Part shown: piece after piece, positions 5,768 to 13,323 of the stretch
Position numbering within the stretch: the stretch's first letter is position 1
Layout of the letters: each line of letters starts with the position of its first letter
DNA from: an uncultured Bacilli bacterium
Lineage (GTDB): Bacteria; Bacillota_I; Bacilli_A; RF39; UBA660
Assembly: GCA_910576985.1 (NCBI GenBank)
Contig: CAJTLA010000036.1
Location: 1 to 14,847 of the forward strand
Direction: 5' to 3'
DNA length: 14,847 bases
Program-made: the position numbers and the translations under genes
Notes under the pieces: model-generated
What the model was told of the DNA's origin: nothing
The model's input: only the letters and a program-made list of their open reading frames with translations
Databases searched by the model: none

Positions 5768-8395
5768 CTATTTGTTGGCCTTTTCGCGTATACTTGCTTG
5801 AGCAGCTGATAAACGAGCAATTGGTACTCTGTAAGGGGAACAAGATACATAAGTGAGACCTATTTGATGACAAAATTCCACACTAGATGGTTCGCCTCCA
5901 TGTTCTCCACAAATTCCTAAATGAATATCTGGTCTTATTTGTTTTCCTTTTTGAATTGCAATTTTTACAAGCTCTCCTACTCCGTTTTGATCTATTTTCG
6001 CAAACGGATCATCTGCAAATATTTTTTTATCATAATAATCATTTAAAAATTTTCCTGCATCATCCCTCGAAAATCCATATGATAATTGTGTTAAATCATT
6101 GGTTCCAAAACTAAAGAAGGTAGCTTGTTCTGCAATTTTATCTGCAATCAAGCAGGCTCTTGGAAGCTCTATCATCGTTCCTACTTCATAATGAATTGGG
6201 ACACCTGACTTTTGAATTAATTCTGTCGCAACATCATTTACTATATTTTTTATATATCTTAATTCATTTTCATCACCAATTAGTGGTATCATAATCTCTG
6301 GTTTGGCTTTGATTCCCTTCTTGGTAACATTAATAGCTGCTTCTATTACTGCTTTTGTTTGCATTCTAGCAATTTCTGGATAAGTGATAGCTAGTCTACA
6401 ACCTCTATGGCCCATCATCGGATTAAATTCTTTTAATGAGTTTACTCTCGTTTTTAATGATTCAAAAGTCATATTCAGACTTGTTGCAAGTTCTTTCATT
6501 TCCTCTTCTGTATGTGGCAAGAACTCATGTAATGGTGGGTCTAAGTAACGTATGGTTACAGTTAGTCCATCCATCGTTTCAAACAGTTTTTCAAAGTCTC
6601 CTCGTTGCATTGGTAAAATTTGTTCTAAAGCTTGTTCTCTTTGTTCTAATGTTTCAGCAGTAATCATTTGACGTACTCTAAAAATTCGTTCTTCTGAGAA
6701 AAACATGTGTTCTGTTCTACATAATCCAATTCCTTCTGCACCAAAGTTCCTTGCTTCTTTTGCGTCTTTTGGAGTATCTGCGTTAGTTCTTACTCCTAAT
6801 TTTCTAAATTCGTCCGCCCAAGACATAAATGTTTCAAAGTCGCCACTAATTTCAGGAGCAACTGTTTCTAGTTTTCCCTCATAAACAGTTCCTGTAGAAC
6901 CATCTAATGAAATATAGTCCCCTTCTTTTAATATCAATCCTTCTTTTGTTTTGATTGTTTTTGTTGCTTCGTCAATGGTTAATTCACTGCAGCCACTTAC
7001 ACAGCACCTTCCCATTCCACGTGCCACTACAGCAGCATGACTTGTCATTCCACCACGAACGGTTAATACACCTTTTGCATCATTCATTCCTTGAATATCT
7101 TCAGGTGAGGTTTCTAGACGCGCTAGAATAGTTGGACATTCTTGTGAATGAACACTTACATCTTCTGCGCTAAAATAAAGTTTTCCCGTTGCTGCTCCTG
7201 GAGATGCAGCCAATCCTTTTGTGATTATTTTCGCACTTTTTAAAGATTCCTCAGAAAACGTTGGATGTAATAATTGATCTAATCCTTCTGGTTCTACTCT
7301 AAGAATTGCTTCTTGTTTGCTAATCATTCCTTCTCTGACTAAATCAACCGCAATTTTGACAGCTGCTTTTGTAGTTCTTTTTCCATTTCTCGTTTGTAAA
7401 ATATATAGTTTTCCATTTTCTATAGTAAATTCCATGTCTTGTATGTCTTTGTAATGGTTTTCTAAATTGTGCGCGATTTGTTCAAATTCTTGATATACAT
7501 TCGGCATCAAAGTTTTTAAAGTCTCAATTGATTCTGGAGTTCTAATTCCAGCTACGACATCTTCTCCTTGTGCATTCATTAAGTATTCTCCATATAATTT
7601 GTTTTCTCCAGTTGATGGGTTTCTAGTGAATGCTACTCCTGTTCCACTATTTTCTCCTAAGTTTCCATATACCATTTCTTGGATATTTACAGCAGTTCCC
7701 CAATCATGTGGGATTCCATTCATTTTTCTATATACATTTGCTCTTTCATTATTCCATGAGCGAAATACAGCTCCTACTGCTTCTAATAACTGAGTTTTTG
7801 GTTCTTGTGGAAATTCAGTATGCGCTAAATCCTGATAAATTTTTTTAAATATTGTTACAATTTCTTTCATATCTTCTGTTGTTAGTTCTACATCTAATGT
7901 TACATTTTTTTGTTGCTTTTTTTGTTCTAATGCTTGTTCAAAGAGTGATCTTGGATAACCTTTTACAACATCGGCAAACATCTGGATGAGCCTACGATAA
8001 GAGTCATAAATAAATCTTTCATTTTCTATATTTTTTGAAAAAGATAACACAACTTGGTCATTTAGTCCCAAGTTTAAAATCGAATCCATCATTCCTGGCA
8101 TACTTGTTCTAGCGCCACTTCGAACTGATACTAATAATGGTTTTTCTGGATCTCCAAATTTTTTTCCTGTCGCTAATTCTAATTCTTCTAATTTTTGAAA
8201 TATTTGGGTTTCTATTTCTCGACTAATCGTTTCTCCATTCTGATAATATTCATTGCAAGCTTCTGTTGTCACTATAAATCCTTGTGGTACTGGAAGTTTC
8301 ATCGAAGTCATTTCTGCTAAGTTGGCTCCTTTTCCACCAAGTAAGTTTCTCATGTCTTTATTTCCTTCATTAAAGGCATAAACAAATTTTGTCAT
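5768..8395 (-). CDS. ppdK: Pyruvate, phosphate dikinase
   Basis: Interconverts pyruvate + ATP + Pi with phosphoenolpyruvate + AMP + PPi in the cytosol. It serves glycolysis with PPi or gluconeogenic PEP formation. The 875 residues match the family's usual length (about 870-890). The N-terminal nucleotide-binding domain begins FVYAFNEGNKDMRNLLGGKG and contains SVRSGARTSMPGMMDSILNL. The phosphohistidine domain has the catalytic His near residue 453 in GGMTSHAAVVARGMG. The C-terminal PEP/pyruvate barrel has SFGTNDLTQLSYGFSRDD and the catalytic Cys in ICGEHGGEPSSVEFC. The start at 8395 is chosen over an in-frame ATG at 8431 because a perfect AGGAGG sits 6 bases upstream. It has its own promoter and no dikinase regulatory protein gene nearby. 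Its stop codon lies directly against a gene relic, marking the edge of the accessory region. Confidence 0.97.
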   Translation of the reverse strand: MTKFVYAFNEGNKDMRNLLGGKGANLAEMTSMKLPVPQGFIVTTEACNEYYQNGETISREIETQIFQKLEELELATGKKFGDPEKPLLVSVRSGARTSMPGMMDSILNLGLNDQVVLSFSKNIENERFIYDSYRRLIQMFADVVKGYPRSLFEQALEQKKQQKNVTLDVELTTEDMKEIVTIFKKIYQDLAHTEFPQEPKTQLLEAVGAVFRSWNNERANVYRKMNGIPHDWGTAVNIQEMVYGNLGENSGTGVAFTRNPSTGENKLYGEYLMNAQGEDVVAGIRTPESIETLKTLMPNVYQEFEQIAHNLENHYKDIQDMEFTIENGKLYILQTRNGKRTTKAAVKIAVDLVREGMISKQEAILRVEPEGLDQLLHPTFSEESLKSAKIITKGLAASPGAATGKLYFSAEDVSVHSQECPTILARLETSPEDIQGMNDAKGVLTVRGGMTSHAAVVARGMGRCCVSGCSELTIDEATKTIKTKEGLILKEGDYISLDGSTGTVYEGKLETVAPEISGDFETFMSWADEFRKLGVRTNADTPKDAKEARNFGAEGIGLCRTEHMFFSEERIFRVRQMITAETLEQREQALEQILPMQRGDFEKLFETMDGLTVTIRYLDPPLHEFLPHTEEEMKELATSLNMTFESLKTRVNSLKEFNPMMGHRGCRLAITYPEIARMQTKAVIEAAINVTKKGIKAKPEIMIPLIGDENELRYIKNIVNDVATELIQKSGVPIHYEVGTMIELPRACLIADKIAEQATFFSFGTNDLTQLSYGFSRDDAGKFLNDYYDKKIFADDPFAKIDQNGVGELVKIAIQKGKQIRPDIHLGICGEHGGEPSSVEFCHQIGLTYVSCSPYRVPIARLSAAQASIREKANK

Positions 8396-8421
8396 ATGTT
8401 CCCTCCTTATTTTATAATATA

Positions 8422-8450
8422 AGTATAACAAATTTTAAAATAAGAAACAA
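8422..8450 (-). promoter_or_regulatory. Promoter of ppdK
   Basis: On the minus strand TTGTTT (8450-8445) and TATACT (8427-8422) are separated by exactly 17 bases, about 30 bases before the start codon. The -35 hexamer lies inside the descending arm of the terminator that ends the preceding operon. Confidence 0.6.
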
Positions 8451-8469
8451 GAAGGTATACTTCTTGTTT
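8436..8469 (-). terminator. Rho-independent terminator of the recombinase operon
   Basis: On the minus strand AAACAAGAAG (8469-8460) pairs perfectly with CTTCTTGTTT (8454-8445) around a five-base loop, followed by the T-rich tract CTTATTTT. It lies 32 bases past the recombinase stop. On the plus strand the arms are not followed by a T run. Confidence 0.7.
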
Positions 8470-8500
8470 ACAGTTTATATTATAAGTCAAAATGAAAATA

Positions 8501-9391
8501 TCATTCTTTTTTTTGAGCTCTTGGATGATATTTTAAATAACTATTTCGTAGTTGTTCATTTGAAACGTGGGTATAAATTCCTGTTGTTTCTAGGTTTTCG
8601 TGTCCTAGCAGTTCTTGAACTGTTTTAAGGTCTGCCCCTTCATTTAATAGGTGGGTAGCGAAGGTATGACGTAACATGTGTGGATGAACATGAATATTTA
8701 AAGCATATTTTTTTATCATTTGGTCTATGATATAACGTATTCCTTGTTGTGTTAACGGTTGACCTTTGTTATTTAATAATAAATATGAACTGCTTTGTTT
8801 TGTAAAATTAGATCGTATTTGTAAATATCGTTCTAATTTTTTTTTGCAAAGATCACCATATAAAACGATACGTTCTTTGTTTCCTTTTCCATTAATATAG
8901 ATTTTTTGTTCTTTTTGCTTGATATCAGTCAATTGAATGGATATTAGTTCACTAACACGTACTCCTGTTGAGTATAATAACTCTAGTAATAATTGATTTC
9001 TAATTTCTAATGGTTCTTCTGTGTCGCTACAAGTTAGTAATTGTTCTAAATCTTGATAACTTAGAAATTTTGGAAGTGTTTTTTCTGTTTTGGGATTGGT
9101 AATTAAAGTCATAGGATTTTCTTCTATTATCTGTTTTGATTTTAAGTATTTAAAAAAACTTCTAAGAGTGCTTATGTTTCTACATATCGTTTTATTATTT
9201 TTTTTTTGGGTGTGTAGATAAAATACATATTCTCTTATTTGTTCATAGCGACATTGTTTTAAATTAAATATTTTTTTTGAGTTTAAAAATCCTAAAAATA
9301 ATTCTAAATCTTTTTCATAAGCTTGTACTGTGTTTATAGAATATTTTTTTTGTTCTTTAATATAGTCTAAGAATCTTTTTTTTTCATTCAT
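8501..9391 (-). CDS. Tyrosine recombinase of the XerC/XerD type
   Basis: A site-specific recombinase that in this family resolves chromosome dimers at dif together with FtsK. All catalytic residues are present: R145 (STGVRVSEL), K172 (GKGNKERIV), H238 and R241 (HPHMLRH), H264 (LLGHENL) and nucleophile Y273 (TGIYTHV). The N-terminal SAM-like core-binding domain (1-85, with YSINTVQAYEKDLELFL) is complete, and 296 residues is the usual Xer length. XerC and XerD cannot be separated with certainty from sequence reading alone. It starts 2 bases after the preceding gene, with AGGA inside that gene's end, so the two are translationally coupled. No integrated element borders it, which favours a housekeeping Xer over a phage integrase. 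Confidence 0.9.
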   Translation of the reverse strand: MNEKKRFLDYIKEQKKYSINTVQAYEKDLELFLGFLNSKKIFNLKQCRYEQIREYVFYLHTQKKNNKTICRNISTLRSFFKYLKSKQIIEENPMTLITNPKTEKTLPKFLSYQDLEQLLTCSDTEEPLEIRNQLLLELLYSTGVRVSELISIQLTDIKQKEQKIYINGKGNKERIVLYGDLCKKKLERYLQIRSNFTKQSSSYLLLNNKGQPLTQQGIRYIIDQMIKKYALNIHVHPHMLRHTFATHLLNEGADLKTVQELLGHENLETTGIYTHVSNEQLRNSYLKYHPRAQKKE

Positions 9392-9393
9392 TT

Positions 9394-10224
9394 TTAGTTT
9401 TCCTTTATCTTTTGGTAGCTTATAGGAGTTTGAGATTGATTTGATTTTCTACTTAGAAAGCTAGATAATAATTGAATTTTTTCTTCATCAGTCATACGTT
9501 CGTAGTTTGGATGTTTTTCGATATACAGCAGTTCTGATTCGGAAAAACAATTACATAATGATTGAAGTTCGCTTTTTGGCGCGAATTCTCCAAATGTTTC
9601 TTGATATTTTTTCATCATAACAATCATTCCGCGAATTGGTTTATACGAGGTAAATGTGTCTCTTAAATAATATTCTGATCGTTCTGTTTGATCTAAGTAA
9701 TTTTGAATTTGCCACAATACTCTATTTCCCAATAATGGATATTTCATAATATAATGATGAAATTCTTCTGATTGTATGTTGGATTTCATCTTTTTATAAA
9801 ATTGAATCCAAGCTGGTTCTTCACTAATTCCTTTAGAAATGATTCTTCTAAGTTCTTGGTTTGATTTTTTTTCTTCCAATCGATTTTTATATCTTTCTTT
9901 ATATTTTTGACAGATAATTGCCATCTGAATTAACGTTGACTCTTGATAAATGATTTCTAATAATCTTGTATGTCCTTGACTTTGATAGGCAATTTTTGGT
10001 TTATAGTATTCTGGAATGATATATCCTAATGATTTTAAGTGGCAACGTAGTTGTTGCTCATTTTCAAAGGTTTGTGCAAGATATTGGTCTAAAATTGGTA
10101 AGTCCATTCCTTTGTTTGAAAAAGTTGGTGGTAAAATCTCTCCTGTATTTATATTGCAACTAATAAAAAGTTTTGTTTGGTCATCACAAAATACTAATTT
10201 GTATCTTCCATTTGTTTTTTTCAT
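9394..10224 (-). CDS. Protein of unknown function, 276 residues, coupled to the Xer recombinase
   Basis: I do not recognise a family. The protein begins MKKTNGRYKLVFCDDQTKLF, is rich in Lys, Glu, Gln and Tyr, has no signal peptide or membrane segment, and looks like a soluble mostly helical protein. A short beta-rich N-terminus (KLVFCDDQTKLFISCNINTG) is followed by helices, with an aromatic-rich middle (YYLRDTFTSYKPIRGMIVMM). Cys residues occur singly, without a zinc-binding pattern. The start at 10224 has GGGGG 8 bases upstream and is preferred over an in-frame ATG at 10272, which lies upstream of the promoter. The gene ends 2 bases before the recombinase ATG and shares its promoter and terminator. 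A role linked to chromosome or DNA processing is suggested only by this pairing. Confidence 0.8.
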   Translation of the reverse strand: MKKTNGRYKLVFCDDQTKLFISCNINTGEILPPTFSNKGMDLPILDQYLAQTFENEQQLRCHLKSLGYIIPEYYKPKIAYQSQGHTRLLEIIYQESTLIQMAIICQKYKERYKNRLEEKKSNQELRRIISKGISEEPAWIQFYKKMKSNIQSEEFHHYIMKYPLLGNRVLWQIQNYLDQTERSEYYLRDTFTSYKPIRGMIVMMKKYQETFGEFAPKSELQSLCNCFSESELLYIEKHPNYERMTDEEKIQLLSSFLSRKSNQSQTPISYQKIKEN

Positions 10225-10245
10225 TTTAATTCCCCCATTGTTTTT

Positions 10246-10272
10246 ATTATAACATGTTTCAAGAAAAATCAA
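10246..10272 (-). promoter_or_regulatory. Promoter of the unknown-recombinase operon
   Basis: On the minus strand TGTTATAAT (extended -10, 10254-10246) is preceded by TTGATT (10272-10267) at 15 bases from the TATAAT. It is 22 bases before the start codon at 10224 and follows the terminator of the coiled-coil operon. Confidence 0.55.
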
Positions 10273-10286
10273 AATAAATTTTAATC

Positions 10287-10315
10287 AAAAAAATAGAAGA
10301 TTTATTCTCCTATTT
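10287..10315 (-). terminator. Rho-independent terminator of the coiled-coil operon
   Basis: On the minus strand AAATAGGAGA (10315-10306) pairs with TCTTCTATTT (10300-10291), ten pairs with one G/T wobble and a five-base loop, followed by more T (seven in a row across the arm end). It overlaps the last codons and stop of the second coiled-coil gene. Confidence 0.7.
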
Positions 10316-11036
10316 TATTATCACTAATTCTTTCCATTCCTGTTGAAAAGTCTCCAACTAATTCATTGAATTTTACTAAATTATTTGTAAGTTCACTCAT
10401 ATCGCTTTCGTATTTAATGCGATCTAATTCTAATTGACGTTTTTCTTCTTCTATGTTTTCTCGTTCTAGTCTTAAACTTACTTCTAACGTTTCTAATTCA
10501 GAACGTTTTTCTTGAATTTCTTCAATATCTTTGTTCTTTTCTTGTCTGATTTTCGCTAATTCTTCTCTTTTCTGTTCTTCAAAATTAGATTTATCTTGTT
10601 CTAATTTTTTCTGAGCAATTTTTAGGTTATTGATTTCTGCTTCGATTTCATTTTTCTTTGATTTTAGTTTTCCATAAACTTCTTCTTTATAAGCATCTAT
10701 CTTTTTTTGATCAGCTACTTTTTTTAGTTCGAAGTCTTCTCTTTCCCTTTTTAGTTGTTTATATTTTTCTTCGATTCTCAATTTCATTTCCATGTTTCGG
10801 TGAAAAATGTTCGTTGCTTCTTTCACGTTATTGTTTGCCATTTTGAAAATGCTATTGATGTCAGGTTCTTCAGGAACTGTTTTTTCTTCTGGTTCTGGAC
10901 TCAATTTTTCTCTTTCTTTGGCCTTTGTTTCGTTCCCTTCTTCAGAATCGTCAGTTGTTTCTTCTAATATAACTGGTTCTTCTAATACATAATCATCTGC
11001 TAATAGGTCTTTGTTCATTGTTTCATTAATTTCCAT
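10302..11036 (-). CDS. Acidic coiled-coil protein of unknown function, second of a pair
   Basis: A 244-residue protein without a recognised domain. Residues 1-60 are acidic and look disordered (EEPVILEETTDDSEEGNE). A short conserved-looking helix follows (INSIFKMANNNVKEATNIF, 60-78), then a long charged coiled coil (about 80-212) rich in Glu and Lys, and a C-terminal motif VKFNELVGDFSTGM (221-234). The gene upstream has the same layout and a matching C-terminal motif, ARFKELVSQFNSGF, so the two are probably paralogues that form homo- or heteromeric coils. The ATG overlaps the upstream stop by one base (TAATG), indicating translational coupling. There is no signal peptide or membrane segment. 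A cytoskeletal, division or scaffold role is possible but not shown. Confidence 0.8.
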   Translation of the reverse strand: MEINETMNKDLLADDYVLEEPVILEETTDDSEEGNETKAKEREKLSPEPEEKTVPEEPDINSIFKMANNNVKEATNIFHRNMEMKLRIEEKYKQLKREREDFELKKVADQKKIDAYKEEVYGKLKSKKNEIEAEINNLKIAQKKLEQDKSNFEEQKREELAKIRQEKNKDIEEIQEKRSELETLEVSLRLERENIEEEKRQLELDRIKYESDMSELTNNLVKFNELVGDFSTGMERISDNKIGE

Positions 11037-11902
11037 TATTTATTTTCAGAAGGCAATTGTGAAAATCCAGAGTTAAATTGAGATACCAATTCTTTAAAGC
11101 GTGCACAGCTTTGAGATAAGTTACGATTTCCTAATTCAAGTTTTTGTTCTTCTAATTCTTTGTATTTTTCAAATTGAGTTTGTTGCATTTCTAACTCTCT
11201 TTGTGAAGTTCTGATACTTTCTTCTGCTACTGCTTTTTCTTTTTCGAATTGTTCTTTTCCTTGATCGAATTTGATTCTTTCATTTTTTAATTTTTCTTCT
11301 TCTAGTTGTTTGTATTTTTCAAATTGTTCTTTTTCTAATGTAAAGCGTTCTTTTTCAGCGTCTAATGATTGTTTTGCAAGACTGATTTCTGTTCTTGTTG
11401 CATCCATATCTGCATTAAATTTTTCTTCTTCATTTTGAATTCTATTTCTTTGTGTTCTTACGTAATCATCAATTTGATTTTTTTCTAATTGAAGTGATTT
11501 CTTTTGTTCATCTACATATTTATTAAAATCACTTTTTTCTTGATCCATTTTTTCTTTTAATTCAGATAATAGGCTTTCATTATTGTTAATTGATTTTTTA
11601 CGTTCAATTAATTCTGTGATTAAGCTATTTGCTCCCGCCACATCATTATATAGGCTGTCAAATAACGCATCAAAATTTGAAGTTCCTGTTTCTTCTTTTT
11701 TTTCTGAATTGTTATTTTCTGAACTGAAACTAGTTAAATCAAAATCATCTGCTGAAGTATCTTTTCCCATTTTTAAGACAGAATCATTTAATGAAATTGA
11801 TGGTCCAGACATTTCTTCATTATCAAAAAAATCATCAGTCATTTCATCCATTATATCATTTGCTGACATATCCATTGCTACATTATTTTGTTTTTCTTTC
11901 AT
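11036..11902 (-). CDS. Acidic coiled-coil protein of unknown function with 25-residue repeats, first of a pair
   Basis: A 288-residue protein without a recognised domain. An acidic, Ser/Asn-rich N-terminus (1-75) is followed by a short helix (NFDALFDSLYNDVAGANSLI, 76-95) and a long coiled coil (about 100-265). Residues 143-267 form five 25-residue units, clearest at 193, 218 and 243, where each starts QFEK, with Phe or Leu at unit position 20. A period of 25 corresponds to 7-7-11 spacing, a non-canonical coiled-coil type. The C-terminal ARFKELVSQFNSGF (267-280) recurs in the downstream partner. GGGGAAG precedes the ATG, and a TATAAT lies at 11958-11963. It is placed directly after sigH and coupled to the second coiled-coil gene. 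Function unknown. Confidence 0.8.
   Translation of the reverse strand: MKEKQNNVAMDMSANDIMDEMTDDFFDNEEMSGPSISLNDSVLKMGKDTSADDFDLTSFSSENNNSEKKEETGTSNFDALFDSLYNDVAGANSLITELIERKKSINNNESLLSELKEKMDQEKSDFNKYVDEQKKSLQLEKNQIDDYVRTQRNRIQNEEEKFNADMDATRTEISLAKQSLDAEKERFTLEKEQFEKYKQLEEEKLKNERIKFDQGKEQFEKEKAVAEESIRTSQRELEMQQTQFEKYKELEEQKLELGNRNLSQSCARFKELVSQFNSGFSQLPSENK
11102..11476 (-). repeat. Five in-frame 75-bp units encoding a 25-residue coiled-coil repeat
   Basis: The units start at residues 143, 168, 193, 218 and 243 of the coiled-coil protein. The first and last of the three clear units share QFEKYK-LEE-KL and the near-identical DNA stretch gtatttttcaaattg, 150 bases apart. The first two units are recognised mainly by Phe at position 20 and by charge pattern. 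Confidence 0.6.
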
Positions 11903-11926
11903 ATTCTCTTCCCCTTTACCCTTTTT

Positions 11927-11943
11927 GATAGAGTCCTTCTATC
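11927..11943 (-). promoter_or_regulatory. Small hairpin in the leader of the coiled-coil operon
   Basis: GATAGA and TCTATC form a six-pair stem with a five-base loop between the -10 box and the ribosome binding site. There is no T tract on the minus strand, so it is not a terminator. It may stabilise the message or bind a regulator; this is inference. Confidence 0.3.
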
Positions 11944-11957
11944 CTATTAACAGATTC

Positions 11958-11963
11958 ATTATA
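11958..11963 (-). promoter_or_regulatory. -10 box of the coiled-coil operon
   Basis: TATAAT is read on the minus strand 55 bases before the start codon, just after the sigH terminator. No clear -35 box stands at 16-18 bases; the region there is the T run of the terminator. Confidence 0.45.
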
Positions 11964-11971
11964 TCATCTAT

Positions 11972-11997
11972 AAAAAAAAAAAGAAAGTGTTTTCTTT
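11972..11997 (-). terminator. Possible rho-independent terminator after sigH
   Basis: On the minus strand AAAGAAA (11997-11991) pairs with TTTCTTT (11986-11980) around a four-base loop and runs into a long T tract (eleven T). The stem is short and AT-rich, so termination may be partial. Confidence 0.5.
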
Positions 11998-12004
11998 ATT
12001 TTTT

Positions 12005-12619
12005 TTATTTATTTTCATTTTTCCTTAGTTTGGAACGAATTCTTCGTAGTTGGTTATCTACTTTTTTCTTACTAATCCCTAATAAATTGGCTATTTCCTG
12101 ATAAGTAAATTCATTCATTTTTAATTCTAATATTTGAATTTCTTGTTCTGTTAGGTCATGATTAATTCTATATTCTAGCTCTCGTTCTGTTTCATTCATG
12201 ATTAATAATGATTCTGGATTCATGCGATTATCTGATAATACACTATCAATTTCAGATTGTTCTTGCCTTGTAGTTTCAACATTAAAAGAAACTGATTCAT
12301 TTAATACTCTATGTTTTAATCGACTAGCACTTACTATGGCAGAGATAATTTTTCGTTCAATACAAGTTCTAGCGTAGGTAAAAAACATAGCTTTTCCATT
12401 TTGATTATAATTTCGAATAGCATAACTAAGTCCTAGCATTCCTTCTTGAATTAAGTCAGAAAGTTCTAATCCGACTTTGTTATTTGTTTTTTTATAAATT
12501 TTAGTGGCAATTGAAATGATTAATGGTTGATATTTTTTGTATAAAATTTCTCCTGCTTCTTCATTGCATTCTCCAATATAGGATAATAATTCAAAATCAT
12601 TAAAATCATTATATTCCAT
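12005..12619 (-). CDS. sigH: RNA polymerase sigma-70 family factor, SigH-like
   Basis: Directs RNA polymerase to alternative promoters. In Bacillus SigH drives transition-phase and early sporulation genes; the regulon here is unknown. Region 2 is seen as LSDLIQEGMLGLSYAIRNYN (53-72) and FFTYARTCIERKIISAI (79-95). Region 4 is LTEQEIQILELKMNEFTYQE (156-175) followed by the HTH IANLLGISKKKVDNQLRRIR. Region 3 is missing or reduced, as in SigH, and 204 residues is near the SigH length of about 218. The upstream genes rlmB and mrnC are the same as in the Bacillus sigH cluster, which supports the name. AGGGAAAG precedes the ATG, 8 bases after the rlmB stop, so it is in the same operon. No spore genes are in the window, so the spore link is open. 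Confidence 0.82.
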   Translation of the reverse strand: MEYNDFNDFELLSYIGECNEEAGEILYKKYQPLIISIATKIYKKTNNKVGLELSDLIQEGMLGLSYAIRNYNQNGKAMFFTYARTCIERKIISAIVSASRLKHRVLNESVSFNVETTRQEQSEIDSVLSDNRMNPESLLIMNETERELEYRINHDLTEQEIQILELKMNEFTYQEIANLLGISKKKVDNQLRRIRSKLRKNENK

Positions 12620-12627
12620 GACTTTCC

Positions 12628-13323
12628 CTACTTTCTTTGTTTTACTGCTTCATAAATCATGATTCCTGCTGCTACTGAAGCGTTTAAACTGTTTATTTTC
12701 CCACGCATTGGAATAGATGCAATAAAGTCACAGCTTTCTTTCACTAAACGACTCATTCCATTTCCTTCGTTTCCAATGACAATTGCTATTTTCCCCCGAT
12801 AGTCAATCGTTTCAAAATTGGTTCCTTCCATATCAGTTCCTACAATCCAAAATCCATTTTCTTTGAGTGATTCAATTGTCTGTTTCAAATTTGTTACAAG
12901 GGCTATCTTCATATTTTTGTAGGCTCCTGCACTGGTTTTTATGGCTGTTGCGTTTACTGTTACTGAACGATTTTTTGGGATTACAATTCCATCTACGCCA
13001 GCGGCTTCTGCAGTCCTGATAATTGCTCCTAAATTGTGTGGATCTTCTAGATGATCTAATAAAATTAAAAATGGGTTTTCCTGTTTCAGTAAATCTTCTA
13101 GTGCAGAATATTGATAATCTGGGACTGATACAATTATACCTTGATGATTTCCATTTGCAAGTTGGTCTAATTGCTTTTTCTCCAAATATTGAACCTCAAT
13201 ATTGCGTTTTTGTATGGCAGATTTTATAAATTCGTCTTTAAAACTATGTGAAAGATAAATTTTGTTGATTTGATCATTTTTTTTTAATATTTCGATTGCT
13301 ACATTTTTTCCATATACGTACAT
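12628..13323 (-). CDS. rlmB: TrmH-family 23S rRNA (guanosine-2'-O)-methyltransferase, RlmB type
   Basis: Transfers a methyl group from S-adenosylmethionine to a ribose 2'-OH in 23S rRNA (G2251 in Escherichia coli). The N-terminal substrate-binding domain (1-70, starting MYVYGKNVAIEIL) is followed by the SPOUT knot fold with its three motifs: DPHNLGAIIRTAEAAG (94-109, with N97 and R103), IGNEGNGMS (183-191) and MRGKINSLNASVAAGIMIYE (206-225). At 231 residues it is a normal length. The start at 13323 has GGAGG 7 bases upstream and is preferred over an in-frame start at 13389, deep inside mrnC. It overlaps the mrnC end by 25 bases. It corresponds to yacO of Bacillus by position. Confidence 0.92.
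   Translation of the reverse strand: MYVYGKNVAIEILKKNDQINKIYLSHSFKDEFIKSAIQKRNIEVQYLEKKQLDQLANGNHQGIIVSVPDYQYSALEDLLKQENPFLILLDHLEDPHNLGAIIRTAEAAGVDGIVIPKNRSVTVNATAIKTSAGAYKNMKIALVTNLKQTIESLKENGFWIVGTDMEGTNFETIDYRGKIAIVIGNEGNGMSRLVKESCDFIASIPMRGKINSLNASVAAGIMIYEAVKQRK

Noticed and set aside
5656..5856. Plus-strand open frame of 66 residues over the ppdK 3' end
   Set aside because: It is the reverse complement of the small-gene relic and ppdK; the minus-strand readings match known patterns and this one does not.
7599..7848. Overlapping plus-strand open frames inside ppdK
   Set aside because: They are antisense shadows of a strongly conserved gene with no start signals.
8501..9391. The Xer-type recombinase considered as the integrase of the accessory segment left of ppdK
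   Set aside because: ppdK and a terminator lie between them, it has no excisionase or att-like repeats nearby, and its length and motifs fit housekeeping XerC/XerD.
11583..12101. 172-residue plus-strand open frame across the coiled-coil operon start and the end of sigH
   Set aside because: It lies antisense to two supported genes, is dominated by Phe/Ser/Leu from reversed AT-rich coding DNA, and has no ribosome binding site or family pattern.
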